DNA of 42,758 bases from an uncultured Truepera sp. (GCA_902806425.1 CADCWP010000002.1:1924-44681); one strand, 5' to 3'; positions 14,111 through 22,531 are shown, counted from the stretch's first letter. Notes: a model not told the origin generated them from the letters alone. A program made the numbers and translations.

Positions 14111-15535
14111 TTAGAAGTCTTCGTCCCAGTTAAGGTTGGAACCCGCGAGTCGGGGATGCGTCGCCGGTTCTGAGGGGGATGGTTTAGAGGAAGGTGCCTT
14201 GAGCTCGGCGTCCTTCGCCGCGTGTACCGGGGTACGCCAGCCCAACGCCAGACAAAGAACCGCTACCGCCGTCAAGAGCGGCCAGACAAGCTGCGTGACC
14301 GGGTTTGTGAACACCGAGTAACGCCCGAGTCCGGTCAGCAGCGGCAACTCGGCGCGTGGTCCCAAGGTCTCCGCCAGCGCGATAAACCCTTCGCCGAGGG
14401 TGGGTAACAGTAGGAGCGCGAGCGCTGCGTTTTGCCAGGGCGAGAGGCCGCCGCGCAAGGCGCGCAAAGACCCTGCGAGCGCGACGAGCGCGAACAATCC
14501 TGCGGCGATGAGTAGGGGTGCGCGCAGTTCGCGTAGGGACCCAAGCGCACCCTCCGGCTCGACTGAGGTTGAGACCGCGCCGGTTGAGGCGTCCTCCGTC
14601 TGGTCTACAGCCCTTGTGACGGGTGCGTCAGGGGTAGCCCCTGCGGTGTCCGTTAGGGTTCTCGTTACGTTTTTAATGGGCTTCGCCTCGGTCTCGGCTG
14701 CCCGGTTTACACTCGTCTGGGGCGCACGTATTTGAGCGATTACAGGCGGCGTCCTCTGCGCTGCGCGCCTAAACTGTGTGAACTGCGCCCGCACCGCCTC
14801 TAGGGCTGGCGCGGGTGGTTCACCGGCGACGAGCGCCTGAATCGCGCCTAAAAGGTTTGTCTGCGTCGCTGCGGGGAGGCGCGGCGAGTCTTGAACTACC
14901 AACACGTAGCTGTAGAGCCGCGCCAGGGTTTCGTAGCGGCTTTCCCTGTCGTCCCCGAGGACGTCCAACCCCGCTAAGCCTAGGGTCGCCAGCTGACGTT
15001 CAAAGCTGGTTTGCAGCGCCTGCCGGTCCGTTCCGACAACCGGCCCTGCAAACCCGAGGTCGGCGGCCAAGACATCTAGAAGCGTGCGGGCACGGGGCAG
15101 GTTATCCCCGGCGGCCTGCTCGAGCGCCTGTGTGTAGAGGACGCGCTGAAAGCCGCCCCGCAACACGGCGGCCTGAACGCGCAAGTCGGTCCCGCTGCGG
15201 TTGACGATGGCCGCTTCCGCGCGGGTAAAGGTTGCGCTTAAACCCCGTTTAAAGGCGGGCTCGAAACCTTCGGACAGGGGTGCAAAGGCCGCCTCCGCAC
15301 GCCGCAGGGCGTCGAGGCTCGCAACTGGGTCGTCAGGAAACACCGAAACACTTTTCTCTAAACTACCTGCTGCACGCCTGTAGTCGTCCAAGCGGTTTTG
15401 CGCCGCGCCCCACCCTAGACCGAGCAGGCACAGCGCCAGCAGCAGACGCCCGAGAAAGGGGAAAGACGGCGCGTTTTTCCGGAGCCGCTGCCCTAGAGCT
15501 ACCACTAGGGGTCGAGGGGTTACGGGGAAAGGCAT
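14111..15535 (-). CDS. Four-segment membrane protein of unknown function
   Basis: A 474-residue protein. One membrane segment lies near the N-terminus (about 27-45, LGRLLLALCLLGLGWGAA). It is followed by a helical region to about residue 330 rich in Ala, Leu and Arg, probably extracytoplasmic, then three membrane segments at about 338-455 and a short charged tail ending WDEDF. I recognise no family. It starts with ATG and has a TATCCT -10 box 8 bases upstream, so the mRNA is probably leaderless. It is the first gene of a two-gene unit with the coiled-coil protein, which suggests a membrane anchor plus a cytoplasmic partner. Confidence 0.65.
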   Translation of the reverse strand: MPFPVTPRPLVVALGQRLRKNAPSFPFLGRLLLALCLLGLGWGAAQNRLDDYRRAAGSLEKSVSVFPDDPVASLDALRRAEAAFAPLSEGFEPAFKRGLSATFTRAEAAIVNRSGTDLRVQAAVLRGGFQRVLYTQALEQAAGDNLPRARTLLDVLAADLGFAGPVVGTDRQALQTSFERQLATLGLAGLDVLGDDRESRYETLARLYSYVLVVQDSPRLPAATQTNLLGAIQALVAGEPPAPALEAVRAQFTQFRRAAQRTPPVIAQIRAPQTSVNRAAETEAKPIKNVTRTLTDTAGATPDAPVTRAVDQTEDASTGAVSTSVEPEGALGSLRELRAPLLIAAGLFALVALAGSLRALRGGLSPWQNAALALLLLPTLGEGFIALAETLGPRAELPLLTGLGRYSVFTNPVTQLVWPLLTAVAVLCLALGWRTPVHAAKDAELKAPSSKPSPSEPATHPRLAGSNLNWDEDF

Positions 15536-15543
15536 GAAATCTT

Positions 15544-15549
15544 AGGATA
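15544..15549 (-). promoter_or_regulatory. -10 box for the membrane/coiled-coil unit
   Basis: TATCCT on the minus strand, 8 bases before the ATG at 15535, which would make the transcript leaderless. It fits the TANNNT spacing seen elsewhere in this window. Confidence 0.45.
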
Positions 15550-15610
15550 GCTTTAGCGCCGAGGGGCCGGTGTGAAATATCAGCTAGCTCGCCTCCAACC
15601 GCCCCCGTGT

Positions 15611-15616
15611 TACATT
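15611..15616 (+). promoter_or_regulatory. -10 box of the gmk operon
   Basis: TACATT, 6 bases before an ATG (15623) that opens a mini-ORF rather than gmk itself. No good -35 hexamer is visible. Confidence 0.4.
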
Positions 15617-15622
15617 TTTGCC

Positions 15623-15688
15623 ATGCTCTTGACGCCGGTTTCCGTGCTCCGCCCCCAACGCCCAGCCGCTGGACACCGTGCCGTTTAA
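15623..15688 (+). CDS. Leaderless 21-codon mini-ORF overlapping the gmk start
   Basis: An ATG at 15623 opens a 21-codon frame (beginning MLLTPVSVLR, Pro- and Arg-rich) that ends in TAA at 15686-15688. The gmk GTG at 15678 lies inside its last codons in another frame, an 11-base overlap. A TACATT -10 box sits 6 bases before the ATG. gmk has no ribosome binding site, so termination of this frame may feed gmk. It resembles the arrangement upstream of mreB and the S55 gene. Confidence 0.45.
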   Translation: MLLTPVSVLRPQRPAAGHRAV

Positions 15689-16298
15689 CCGTCCGGGCAT
15701 CCTGTTCGTGATGACGGGCGCGTCGGGTGTCGGCAAAGACACCATCCGGCAGGCCGCTCTGCCGAGCATCGACGAGCTGTTCTTTTCGGTATCGGCGACG
15801 ACCCGCCCCCGCCGCCCCGGCGAGGTTCACGGCAAGCAGTACTTCTTCTACGAGAAAGCCGCGTTCGAGAGACTTTTGGCCGAGGACGCGCTTTTAGAAC
15901 ACGCCGAGTACGTCGACGACTTTTACGGAACCCCCGCTGCGCCGGTTAAAGAGGCGCTCGCGGGTGGTCGGGACGTGCTTCTAGAACTCGAGCTCGTCGG
16001 CGCGCGCGAGGTCAAGCGCAGAGTGCCGGAGGCGGTGATGATCTTTATCGCGCCGCCGAGTCTCAGCGAGCTCGAGCGCCGCCTGCGCGGCCGCGGCACT
16101 GACTCCGAAAGCCGGATTCAGAAGCGACTCGCGCGGGCGCGGGAGGAGATTCGCGCCGTAAAGGAGTTTGGGTACGTGGTCGTCAACGACACCCTGCCGA
16201 CCGCCGTGCGCGACTTTTGTAGCATCATCTACGCGGAGCGCGCCCGCACGGCGCTGTTAAGTAGGCGCGACATCGCCAACTTTTTGCGCGAGTTGTGA
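15678..16298 (+). CDS. gmk: Guanylate kinase
   Basis: Gmk phosphorylates GMP to GDP with ATP in the cytoplasm. The 206-residue protein has the P-loop at 14-22 (GASGVGKDT), the GMP-binding stretch SATTRPRRPGEVHGKQYFF, and the lid and R-rich region RLRGRGTDSESRIQKRL. The usual GKST end of the P-loop is GKDT here. The GTG at 15678 gives a normal length; an internal ATG at 15711 would remove the first strand. The gmk-rpoZ-coaBC order is widely conserved. Confidence 0.93.
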   Translation: MPFNRPGILFVMTGASGVGKDTIRQAALPSIDELFFSVSATTRPRRPGEVHGKQYFFYEKAAFERLLAEDALLEHAEYVDDFYGTPAAPVKEALAGGRDVLLELELVGAREVKRRVPEAVMIFIAPPSLSELERRLRGRGTDSESRIQKRLARAREEIRAVKEFGYVVVNDTLPTAVRDFCSIIYAERARTALLSRRDIANFLREL

Positions 16299-16408
16299 GG
16301 ACTGGGGTGTTCGCGGGTACCTTATGTAATCCCCAAGGTATATCTTTTGGTCACGACGTTTCATAGTGGCTGAGGTTTGGGTCCCTGAAGTTGGTCCGGC
16401 CCAAACGT

Positions 16409-16414
16409 GAGGAG
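16409..16414 (+). promoter_or_regulatory. Ribosome binding site that fixes the rpoZ start
   Basis: GAGGAG lies 6 bases before the ATG at 16421. The frame stays open upstream to a start at 16391, but this site and homology to omega proteins fix 16421. Confidence 0.7.
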
Positions 16415-16420
16415 TTAAAG

Positions 16421-16732
16421 ATGGCCCAAGAAGGTTTCGACACCCTGATGACGCTCACCGAGTCGCGCTACCGCCTCTCAATGGTGACCGCCCGCCGCGC
16501 CGCACAGCTCAAGCTCGGTATCCCATCGGTTTTGCCCAAGGACGCGCAGCCGCAAACCCGTAACACGGTGACGATTGCCATGAAAGAGCTCGAGGAGGGC
16601 GCGGGCATCCGCTGGGGCGACGACCTGCCGAGCACTGACGAACTCAGAAACATGATCGAACGCGAGCGCCGCGAGGAGCCGAGCGGGTACAGCGTCTCGA
16701 GGCGGCCCCGCGACGACGATGACGACGAGTAG
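16421..16732 (+). CDS. rpoZ: RNA polymerase omega subunit
   Basis: Omega helps the beta-prime subunit fold and assemble into RNA polymerase. The 103-residue protein begins MAQEGFDTLMTLTESRYRLS and contains the conserved RYRLSMVTARRAAQL helix and the TVTIAMKELEEG segment. It ends in an acidic run (DDDDDE). The start is set by a good ribosome binding site. It lies between gmk and coaBC, the expected order. Confidence 0.9.
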   Translation: MAQEGFDTLMTLTESRYRLSMVTARRAAQLKLGIPSVLPKDAQPQTRNTVTIAMKELEEGAGIRWGDDLPSTDELRNMIERERREEPSGYSVSRRPRDDDDDE

Positions 16733-16738
16733 GGTCTT

Positions 16739-16772
16739 GTCGTGAGCAGGGTTTAGTCGTGGACAGGGTTTA
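16739..16772 (+). repeat. Two-copy 17-bp tandem repeat between rpoZ and coaBC
   Basis: GTCGTGAGCAGGGTTTA at 16739-16755 is followed at once by GTCGTGGACAGGGTTTA at 16756-16772, differing at two positions. Each unit carries a GTG and ends in a TAG or TAA in the same frame, so no gene crosses it. The function is unknown; it may be a recent slippage duplication. Confidence 0.5.
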
Positions 16773-16782
16773 AGCGAGCGGC

Positions 16783-17988
16783 GTGCGCGTAATCGTTGCC
16801 GCGTCGGGCGGTGTGGCGGCGCTTAAAACACCCTCTTTGCTGCGGCGTCTTGCCGGGGCGGGTCACGAGGTGCGCGCCGCCGCCACCGACGACGCGCTAC
16901 ACTTCGTCACCAAGCTGTCGCTCGCGGTCGCCGCGGGTGGCGAGGTCTTCGACCGCGCCGCCTGGTTCAGGCCGGACGGTGAGGCGCGGCATCTGTCGTG
17001 GGCACGTTGGGCGGACGTGCTCGTGGTCGCTCCGGCAACCGCCGACGCGCTCTCGAGCGCAGCTACGGCGCGGGCCGACGACGTGATTTCGGCCCTCATC
17101 GTCGCCGGGACCCCACGGGTCGTCTGGGTTCCGGCGATGAACACCGCCATGTGGCACCACCCGCTCGTGCAGGAAAACGTCCGCACGCTTCGGGCCGTCG
17201 GCCATCACGTCCTGGAACCTGCTGACGGGCTGCTCGCCGCCAAAGGCGAAGGTTCCGGCGTGGGCCGGATGCCGGAGCCCGAGGAGATCGCCTTGCACCT
17301 CGCCGGACTTCTCGGCCCCCGCGACCTGGCGGGCAGACGGGTGCTGGTCTCGGCGGGACCGACGCGCGAACCCTTGGACCCAGTGCGTTACCTCTCGAAC
17401 CCTTCCTCGGGCAAGATGGGCTTTGCCGTCGCCGAAGCCGCCCGCGACCGAGGGGCCGGGGTGACGCTCGTTACGGGTCCGGTGACTCTGGCCGACCCGG
17501 TGGGTATTGCGACCGTGCGGGTCGAGCGCGCCGAGGAGATGCTGGCGGCGCTTAGCGCGCACTTTGACGCTACCGACCTCGTGGTGATGAGCGCCGCCGT
17601 CGCCGACTGGCAGGCCGCCGAGATCGCCTCTGAAAAAAAAGCCAAGGGGGGCGAGCGGCAGACCCTGGAACTCGTTCGCACTCCCGACATCTTGCTGACG
17701 CTCGCCCCGCGCAAACGTCAGCAGGTGGTCGTCGGCTTTGCGATGGAGACGCACCAGGGTGTGGAGAGGGCTGCGGATAAAGCGCGGCGCAAACAGCTCG
17801 ATTTCATTCTCTTGAACTACCCCACCCGTGAGGGTTCGGCGTTTGGCGGCGACGACAACCAAGTAACGTTCGTTACGCCTGAAGGAAGAGTGGACGAACT
17901 GCCCCGGATGTCCAAACGCGCGGTTGCCGAGCAGATCTTGGACCGGGCACTCGGCATCTGGGCGTCACGCGCTGAACATGCCGAATAA
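16783..17988 (+). CDS. coaBC: Bifunctional phosphopantothenoylcysteine decarboxylase/phosphopantothenate-cysteine ligase
   Basis: CoaBC performs two steps of coenzyme A synthesis: joining cysteine to 4'-phosphopantothenate (CoaB) and then decarboxylating it with FMN (CoaC). The CoaC half shows AASGGVAALK, the conserved histidine before LSWARWADVLVVAPATADAL, and PAMNTAMWHHPLV. The CoaB half shows SAGPTREPLDPVRYLSNPSS, MSAAVADW and VGFAMET. Its 401 residues are a normal full-length fusion. It starts with GTG, 50 bases after rpoZ, with no clear ribosome binding site. Confidence 0.92.
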   Translation: MRVIVAASGGVAALKTPSLLRRLAGAGHEVRAAATDDALHFVTKLSLAVAAGGEVFDRAAWFRPDGEARHLSWARWADVLVVAPATADALSSAATARADDVISALIVAGTPRVVWVPAMNTAMWHHPLVQENVRTLRAVGHHVLEPADGLLAAKGEGSGVGRMPEPEEIALHLAGLLGPRDLAGRRVLVSAGPTREPLDPVRYLSNPSSGKMGFAVAEAARDRGAGVTLVTGPVTLADPVGIATVRVERAEEMLAALSAHFDATDLVVMSAAVADWQAAEIASEKKAKGGERQTLELVRTPDILLTLAPRKRQQVVVGFAMETHQGVERAADKARRKQLDFILLNYPTREGSAFGGDDNQVTFVTPEGRVDELPRMSKRAVAEQILDRALGIWASRAEHAE

Positions 17989-18037
17989 AAAGTTGCTGAA
18001 AGGGACGTTGAAGAGGGTCTACGCCGGAGAGAATACC

Positions 18038-18056
18038 TGCTATAATGAATAAATAT
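18038..18056 (+). promoter_or_regulatory. Leaderless argR promoter with ARG-box-like half-site
   Basis: A perfect TATAAT (18041-18046) with an extended TGC in front ends 8 bases before the argR ATG, so transcription should start at or next to the ATG. TGAATAAATAT (18046-18056) overlaps the -10 box and the start codon and resembles one half of an ArgR operator, pointing to autorepression. The -35 region (TCTACG at 18018-18023, 17-base spacing) is weak. Confidence 0.6.
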
Positions 18057-18513
18057 GCCGAGTAAAGAGTATAGACAGAGGCTCATCGAAGAGCTCGTCG
18101 AGAGCGAATTTATCTCGACCCAGTCCGAACTGGCCGATCATCTGGCCTCGAGAGGGGTCCGGGTAACGCAGGCGACCATCAGCCGCGACGTCAACGAGTT
18201 GCGGCTCGTACGGCTTCCAGCAGGCGACGGTCAGCACCGCTACCGCTCGACGCCGCTAGCAGCGCAAGAGGACGTGCTGGGCGAGCCCAAGCAGCGCTTC
18301 CGACTGTTTGTCCGGGACATCGACCGCGGTGAAAATATCATCATCGTCAATACCGACGAGGGGCACGCCACGGGGATCGCCTACGTCATCGACAAGCTCG
18401 AGCGCGACGAGATCATCGGGTCGCTGGCGGGGCAAAACACCATCATGATCATTACCCGGGGTACCCGCGAAGCCGAAGCAATCTTAGAGGAGCTTGAGGG
18501 GCTGCTCGAGTGA
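18055..18513 (+). CDS. argR: Arginine repressor ArgR
   Basis: ArgR is a hexameric arginine-sensing regulator of arginine synthesis and breakdown. The 152-residue protein has the N-terminal winged helix-turn-helix at about 20-50, with TQATISRDVNELRL as recognition helix. The C-terminal oligomerisation and arginine-binding domain ends GSLAGQNTIMIITR. Length is typical. The ATG lies 8 bases after a TATAAT box, so the mRNA is likely leaderless, with an operator-like half-site on top of it. No arginine biosynthesis genes are adjacent. The stop overlaps the next gene in GTGA. Confidence 0.92.
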   Translation: MPSKEYRQRLIEELVESEFISTQSELADHLASRGVRVTQATISRDVNELRLVRLPAGDGQHRYRSTPLAAQEDVLGEPKQRFRLFVRDIDRGENIIIVNTDEGHATGIAYVIDKLERDEIIGSLAGQNTIMIITRGTREAEAILEELEGLLE

Positions 18514-20822
18514 AGCCGCTGCGCCTGCTGGTGGTTTGGTTTGCACTTCTGGGCGGCGTCGCTGCCGCGCAGCCCCGTCTGGCCGTATTCCCCTTTGTCA
18601 GCGATGAGCCGCGTCTAGGCGTCGCCGTCGCCGACCGCTTGACGCACGCGTTTACCGACCCGAGCATCCCCCCCGAACTCGCGCTCGGGCTGGTGCCGCC
18701 CCTCGTGCTGGGAGAAGACACGTTTATCAGCCCGCTGAACCTTTTGGGGAGTCGGCAGACCGGCAGCCGCTACGCCGCCACGCTTCTGCGCGAGGTGCTC
18801 AGCTTGGAAACGGTCGTGACTGGGCGGGTTCGCTACGCCGGGGCAGGTCTCGAGCTCGAGCTTTTCGTCGCCCGTGAGGAGGGGACAATAAGCCTTCTCT
18901 TTCGCGCGCCCGAAGCCTTTCCTGACCGGCTGGTCAGAGCGGCGCAGGCGGCTCTGGCTGGCGCTACTGAGCTGACCCCCGATCCCAACGCTCGCCTCAG
19001 CCTCGACCTGTCGTCGCCCTACGGGACCTTTGTCGATGGCCTGGTCAACTTGGGGAGTGGTTTACCAGAGGAGGCGTCTCCGCTCATACAGCGCGCGGCG
19101 GCGGCTCTGAGCGCCGAGGCGCGTTGGAAACGGCGCGCTTCGGCGTTAGAGGCGCTTCTCTCGGAACGTCCGGCGCAGGCGCAGGCGCGCTATCCGCTCC
19201 TGGCCGCCGTCGTCGCGCTCAACACCGAACCGCTCAGGGAGGCGAGCGTCGCCCGCGCGTTTTCGCGGAGCGAGCTGCCGCTGGCGAGGCTCTGGGAGGT
19301 GCTGCTGAGCGTGCGGGAGGCCGACGCGGCGGCCCGCTCAGGTTTCGATGTGCTGGCCCATGGGTCGGACGCGTATCCGTTCGCTGCGGCTGAAGGGCTG
19401 CTCTACCGTCTCAGCAGGGGTGAGGCTGAGCGTGCTACAACTAAAGCTGTTCGGGCTGAACTTCAGGAGTTGTTGCAGCGTGAGCCGAACGCGCTAGGGA
19501 TCTCTGTCGTCGGCCTTTTCGTGGCGCAGACGCTTCAGGACGGCGTGCTCGAGCAAGTTTTGGCAGCCCGCCTGACCCGCCTTGCCCCGGCTTTCGCCTA
19601 TCCGTACGAGCGGCTTTCACAAAGAGCCTTTGACCAGAATGACCCGAACGCGGCGGCGGTCGCGCTCCGCACCGCGACGCGCCTTGAACCGAGCAGCGAC
19701 CTTTACTGGACGAACCTAGGCTGGGCGTACTACCTTTTGGGTGTTTTGGGCGAGAGCGAAAACGCGTCCGAACAGGCGCTCGCGCTCAACCCAAACGAAC
19801 ACATCGCCCGCTATAACCTGGGTTTGGTAGAGGTCGTGACGGGACGGCTGGGGGTGGCGCTGGACACCTACGCGGAGGCCGCTGCCCGCGATCTGGAGGC
19901 GGACGGCCTCCTCGATCCGGCGGCCGCCGCCGACCTGCGGGACGCGTTGACCCGTTACCCGGAGGTGCCGGGCGTGCACTACGCGCTAGCGACGCTGCTC
20001 GAGGCTGAGGGTAGGGGCCGAGAGGCCGCCGAACAGTACGCGCGCTACGCCGAGCGGGGACGCGGCGCGCTCGCCGCTGAGGCCGGAGAGCGCTCGAGGG
20101 TGCTCCGGGCTCCGCCGCCGCCCCTGCGGATCGCTCCCGCCGCGCGGGTCGGGCTCGGGCCGGAGGCGCTGGCGTTTCCTGACTACCTGCCTGGCGACGT
20201 TCTCTACACTAGATTCGAGCTTTCAACCCCAGGCGATGAACTGCCGTCGCCGCAGCGGATCACGCTCCGGTTGCGTGACGCTTCGGGAGAGGTCGTCGCT
20301 GAGTCGGAGGCGACAAAGCGCGATCCGCTGCCGCCGAATACGGTCGCTCTGGAAATCGAGGACGCCGCGCTTACGTTGCCGCGCGCCCTGTCAGCGGGTC
20401 GTTATCAGCTGAGCATCACCGCGCGCGCGCGCGGGCGCGAGGGACAGGTGGCGGTGCCGATCAGGGTTGCGGCGCGGGCACCGTCGCTTGTACGGCAGCT
20501 CTTAGGCCGAGGCGTCATCTTGCGAAGTCTCGCCGCCGGTCTGCCTCTCTACGCCCCTCAGGATGTAGCGGCCGACGACCGGGTGCTGCTCCGAACGCTT
20601 ATCGGCGAGCTGTCGCAGGCGGCCGCTGCTGCCGCCGAGACGCTGCCGGAGCCCACCCGGGGGCGTTTTGCCGGACAGAGCGGGTCGGCCCTGTTCAGCT
20701 CGAGCCGTTCCGGAGATGTGCGCGACTTTCTGGGGTATCTTTTGCAGACGGCTCCCGGAACCGACGCGGCTTTCGCCGAACTGTACGCCCGCTGGGTGCT
20801 CAGCGGCGCACCAATCCCTTGA
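18510..20822 (+). CDS. Exported TPR protein with CsgG/FlgO-like N-terminal region
   Basis: A 770-residue protein with a signal peptide (MKPLRLLVVWFALLGGVAAA, mature end from QPRLAVFPF). Residues 22-125 resemble the nucleotide-independent fold of CsgG/FlgO-type outer envelope proteins (RLAVFPF, then ADRLTHAFTD and VVTGRVRYAG). Tetratricopeptide-like helical repeats occupy roughly 370-525 (YWTNLGWAYYLLGVLGESEN, ARYNLGLVEVVTGRLGVAL). A beta-rich region of immunoglobulin type follows at about 560-660. A protein-scaffolding role in the envelope is inferred. It starts with GTG coupled to argR, and its stop abuts the stop of the convergent PASTA gene with no spacer. Confidence 0.65.
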   Translation: MKPLRLLVVWFALLGGVAAAQPRLAVFPFVSDEPRLGVAVADRLTHAFTDPSIPPELALGLVPPLVLGEDTFISPLNLLGSRQTGSRYAATLLREVLSLETVVTGRVRYAGAGLELELFVAREEGTISLLFRAPEAFPDRLVRAAQAALAGATELTPDPNARLSLDLSSPYGTFVDGLVNLGSGLPEEASPLIQRAAAALSAEARWKRRASALEALLSERPAQAQARYPLLAAVVALNTEPLREASVARAFSRSELPLARLWEVLLSVREADAAARSGFDVLAHGSDAYPFAAAEGLLYRLSRGEAERATTKAVRAELQELLQREPNALGISVVGLFVAQTLQDGVLEQVLAARLTRLAPAFAYPYERLSQRAFDQNDPNAAAVALRTATRLEPSSDLYWTNLGWAYYLLGVLGESENASEQALALNPNEHIARYNLGLVEVVTGRLGVALDTYAEAAARDLEADGLLDPAAAADLRDALTRYPEVPGVHYALATLLEAEGRGREAAEQYARYAERGRGALAAEAGERSRVLRAPPPPLRIAPAARVGLGPEALAFPDYLPGDVLYTRFELSTPGDELPSPQRITLRLRDASGEVVAESEATKRDPLPPNTVALEIEDAALTLPRALSAGRYQLSITARARGREGQVAVPIRVAARAPSLVRQLLGRGVILRSLAAGLPLYAPQDVAADDRVLLRTLIGELSQAAAAAAETLPEPTRGRFAGQSGSALFSSSRSGDVRDFLGYLLQTAPGTDAAFAELYARWVLSGAPIP

Positions 20823-22523
20823 TTACGGCTGGGTCGTGAGCGGCGCGCCGTAGAGAGTACCATCCAGCGTCAACCTGAAAGTCAGCGGGCCGCTCGCGGT
20901 CGTCAGGTAGGTTCCCTCCAAACGTTTGTCAGCACCGACCCGCCGCCCCTGCATGACGGTCTCGCGGGCACCGCCTTCGAGTTCAACCGTAATGCTGGCG
21001 AGCTGCCCCTCAGTGCCCTCTCCGAGCTGCCAGACGTAGCGGGCGCGGCGGACGGCCCCGGTTGTCTCGGTAGTTACCGACGCCTGTGCCGGGGAGTGCA
21101 GCGCCACCGGTGGCGCGTTGGGCTCATTTACCGTGACGCCGACGCCGCTCTCTACCGGCGCGCCGGGTACCGGGCGTTGCAGCACGACGCCGTCTGGAAG
21201 TTCGGTGGTGCTCACGCTCCGGGTGACGGTGACGCTGAGGCCAGCCTCACGGGCGCGTCTTTGCGCTTCGCCGAGACTTAAGCCGACGAGGTCGGGCGTG
21301 CCGCTCCCCTGCGCCAACACCTCACGGCTCTCGGCGACCGTGAGCCGGAGCTGCGCCTTCACGGGCACCCTTACGAAGGGTGCGATGTTCTGCGCCAGAA
21401 CCGTACCGGCAGCGACGCCGTTTCCAGGGGTGCGCTCGCGCCGCACCGCCTCCCGCACAAATCCCGACGCTTCGGCGAGGCTTAACGCGTCCTCGAGGGC
21501 CAGGCCCGTCAGCTCGGGCAAAAAGGTGAGGGCTCCACGGGGCCCGTCGCTCACCAGCAACCCGACCCGGCCCCCCTGGGCGGTGAGGCTGTCGGCTGCG
21601 GGCGTCTGCGCGATCACGGTGCCGACGCCCGCGGCGCTGTAACTGCGGGCAACGTCGCCTACACTAAACCCCGCTTTAAGCAGCGCCGCCTCGGCGCTTT
21701 TCAGGGCTGTTCCCGTGACCGCCGGGACGGGTTCGGGAGCGCGTCCGGCGGGCAGCGCGTAGCGAACGCTTATCGTGCGACCGGGTCGCAGCGAGGTTCC
21801 GACGGGAGGGTTGACCTCGAGCACCTCACCCGCCGGACGCGCCGAGGTGAGGGCGACCGGCGCGCCCTTAAAGCCCGTTTCATAAAGCCTCTGTAGCGCG
21901 TGGTTGACCTCCTGCCCGCGCACGTCCGGCACGTTGACGAGACCGTTTTGCAGAGACCTTTGGGCGCTAAAGAGCAGGAGCAGAACCCCTGTAAGAGCAA
22001 ATATGCCACCCAACGCCCAGGGCCGAAGCGTCACCCGCACCGTTGTCCACAGGTTATCCACAGCTTCTGCCGAGACTGCGGTAGGCACGCCCACCTCAGG
22101 CAACGTCTGCGACCCTGAAACCTGTGCGCTTTCAAAGGCGAGCGCGTAGACCTGTGGCGGTGTGTTCGGTCGGGCGCAGATGCAGGCCTCGCTGAGAGTG
22201 CGGCCGTGTGCGGCCAAAAGGGTTTCTATAACCTCGAGGCCACCTTCACCTGTGACCGGCGCAGCCCCCACCTCTCCCGGCACCCGCCAAGCCACATAAT
22301 GCGCTCCCGGACGGGCGACGAGGTCGTAGATGGCCGCGTACCCTTCCCGCCTAAGTTGCCGCAGCAGCGTTCGGTAGCGTTCAAAGCGCCTTTCGTCCTC
22401 CGCGCCACTGAGGTCGTACCAGCAGATGTGCAGCGCGGTACCGTCCGGCGCGGTCGCGCCGAAAAGCGTCTCGCGGGAACTTAGTTCCCGCTCGGAGGTG
22501 ATCTCGTACTTGCCGTCTAACAC
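20823..22523 (-). CDS. Membrane PASTA-domain protein with remnant kinase-like head
   Basis: A 566-residue protein. Residues 1-165 look like a shrunken Ser/Thr kinase: GKYEITSERELSSRETLFGA and TAPDGTALHICWYDL align with a kinase N-lobe, but there is no usable VAIK lysine, HRD or DFG motif. One membrane segment is at about 168-187. Outside lie four PASTA repeats at about 196-256, 263-326, 333-398 and 408-467, then a beta-rich C-terminus. PASTA repeats bind muropeptides or lipid II in PknB-type kinases, so this may sense wall fragments without phosphorylation. It starts with GTG, 8 bases after a TAAGAT -10 box. Confidence 0.75.
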   Translation of the reverse strand: MLDGKYEITSERELSSRETLFGATAPDGTALHICWYDLSGAEDERRFERYRTLLRQLRREGYAAIYDLVARPGAHYVAWRVPGEVGAAPVTGEGGLEVIETLLAAHGRTLSEACICARPNTPPQVYALAFESAQVSGSQTLPEVGVPTAVSAEAVDNLWTTVRVTLRPWALGGIFALTGVLLLLFSAQRSLQNGLVNVPDVRGQEVNHALQRLYETGFKGAPVALTSARPAGEVLEVNPPVGTSLRPGRTISVRYALPAGRAPEPVPAVTGTALKSAEAALLKAGFSVGDVARSYSAAGVGTVIAQTPAADSLTAQGGRVGLLVSDGPRGALTFLPELTGLALEDALSLAEASGFVREAVRRERTPGNGVAAGTVLAQNIAPFVRVPVKAQLRLTVAESREVLAQGSGTPDLVGLSLGEAQRRAREAGLSVTVTRSVSTTELPDGVVLQRPVPGAPVESGVGVTVNEPNAPPVALHSPAQASVTTETTGAVRRARYVWQLGEGTEGQLASITVELEGGARETVMQGRRVGADKRLEGTYLTTASGPLTFRLTLDGTLYGAPLTTQP

Positions 22524-22531
22524 GCCTGACT

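Noticed and set aside
16897-17862. 321-residue open frame opposite coaBC
   Set aside because: A mirror frame of a certain gene with no domain signal.
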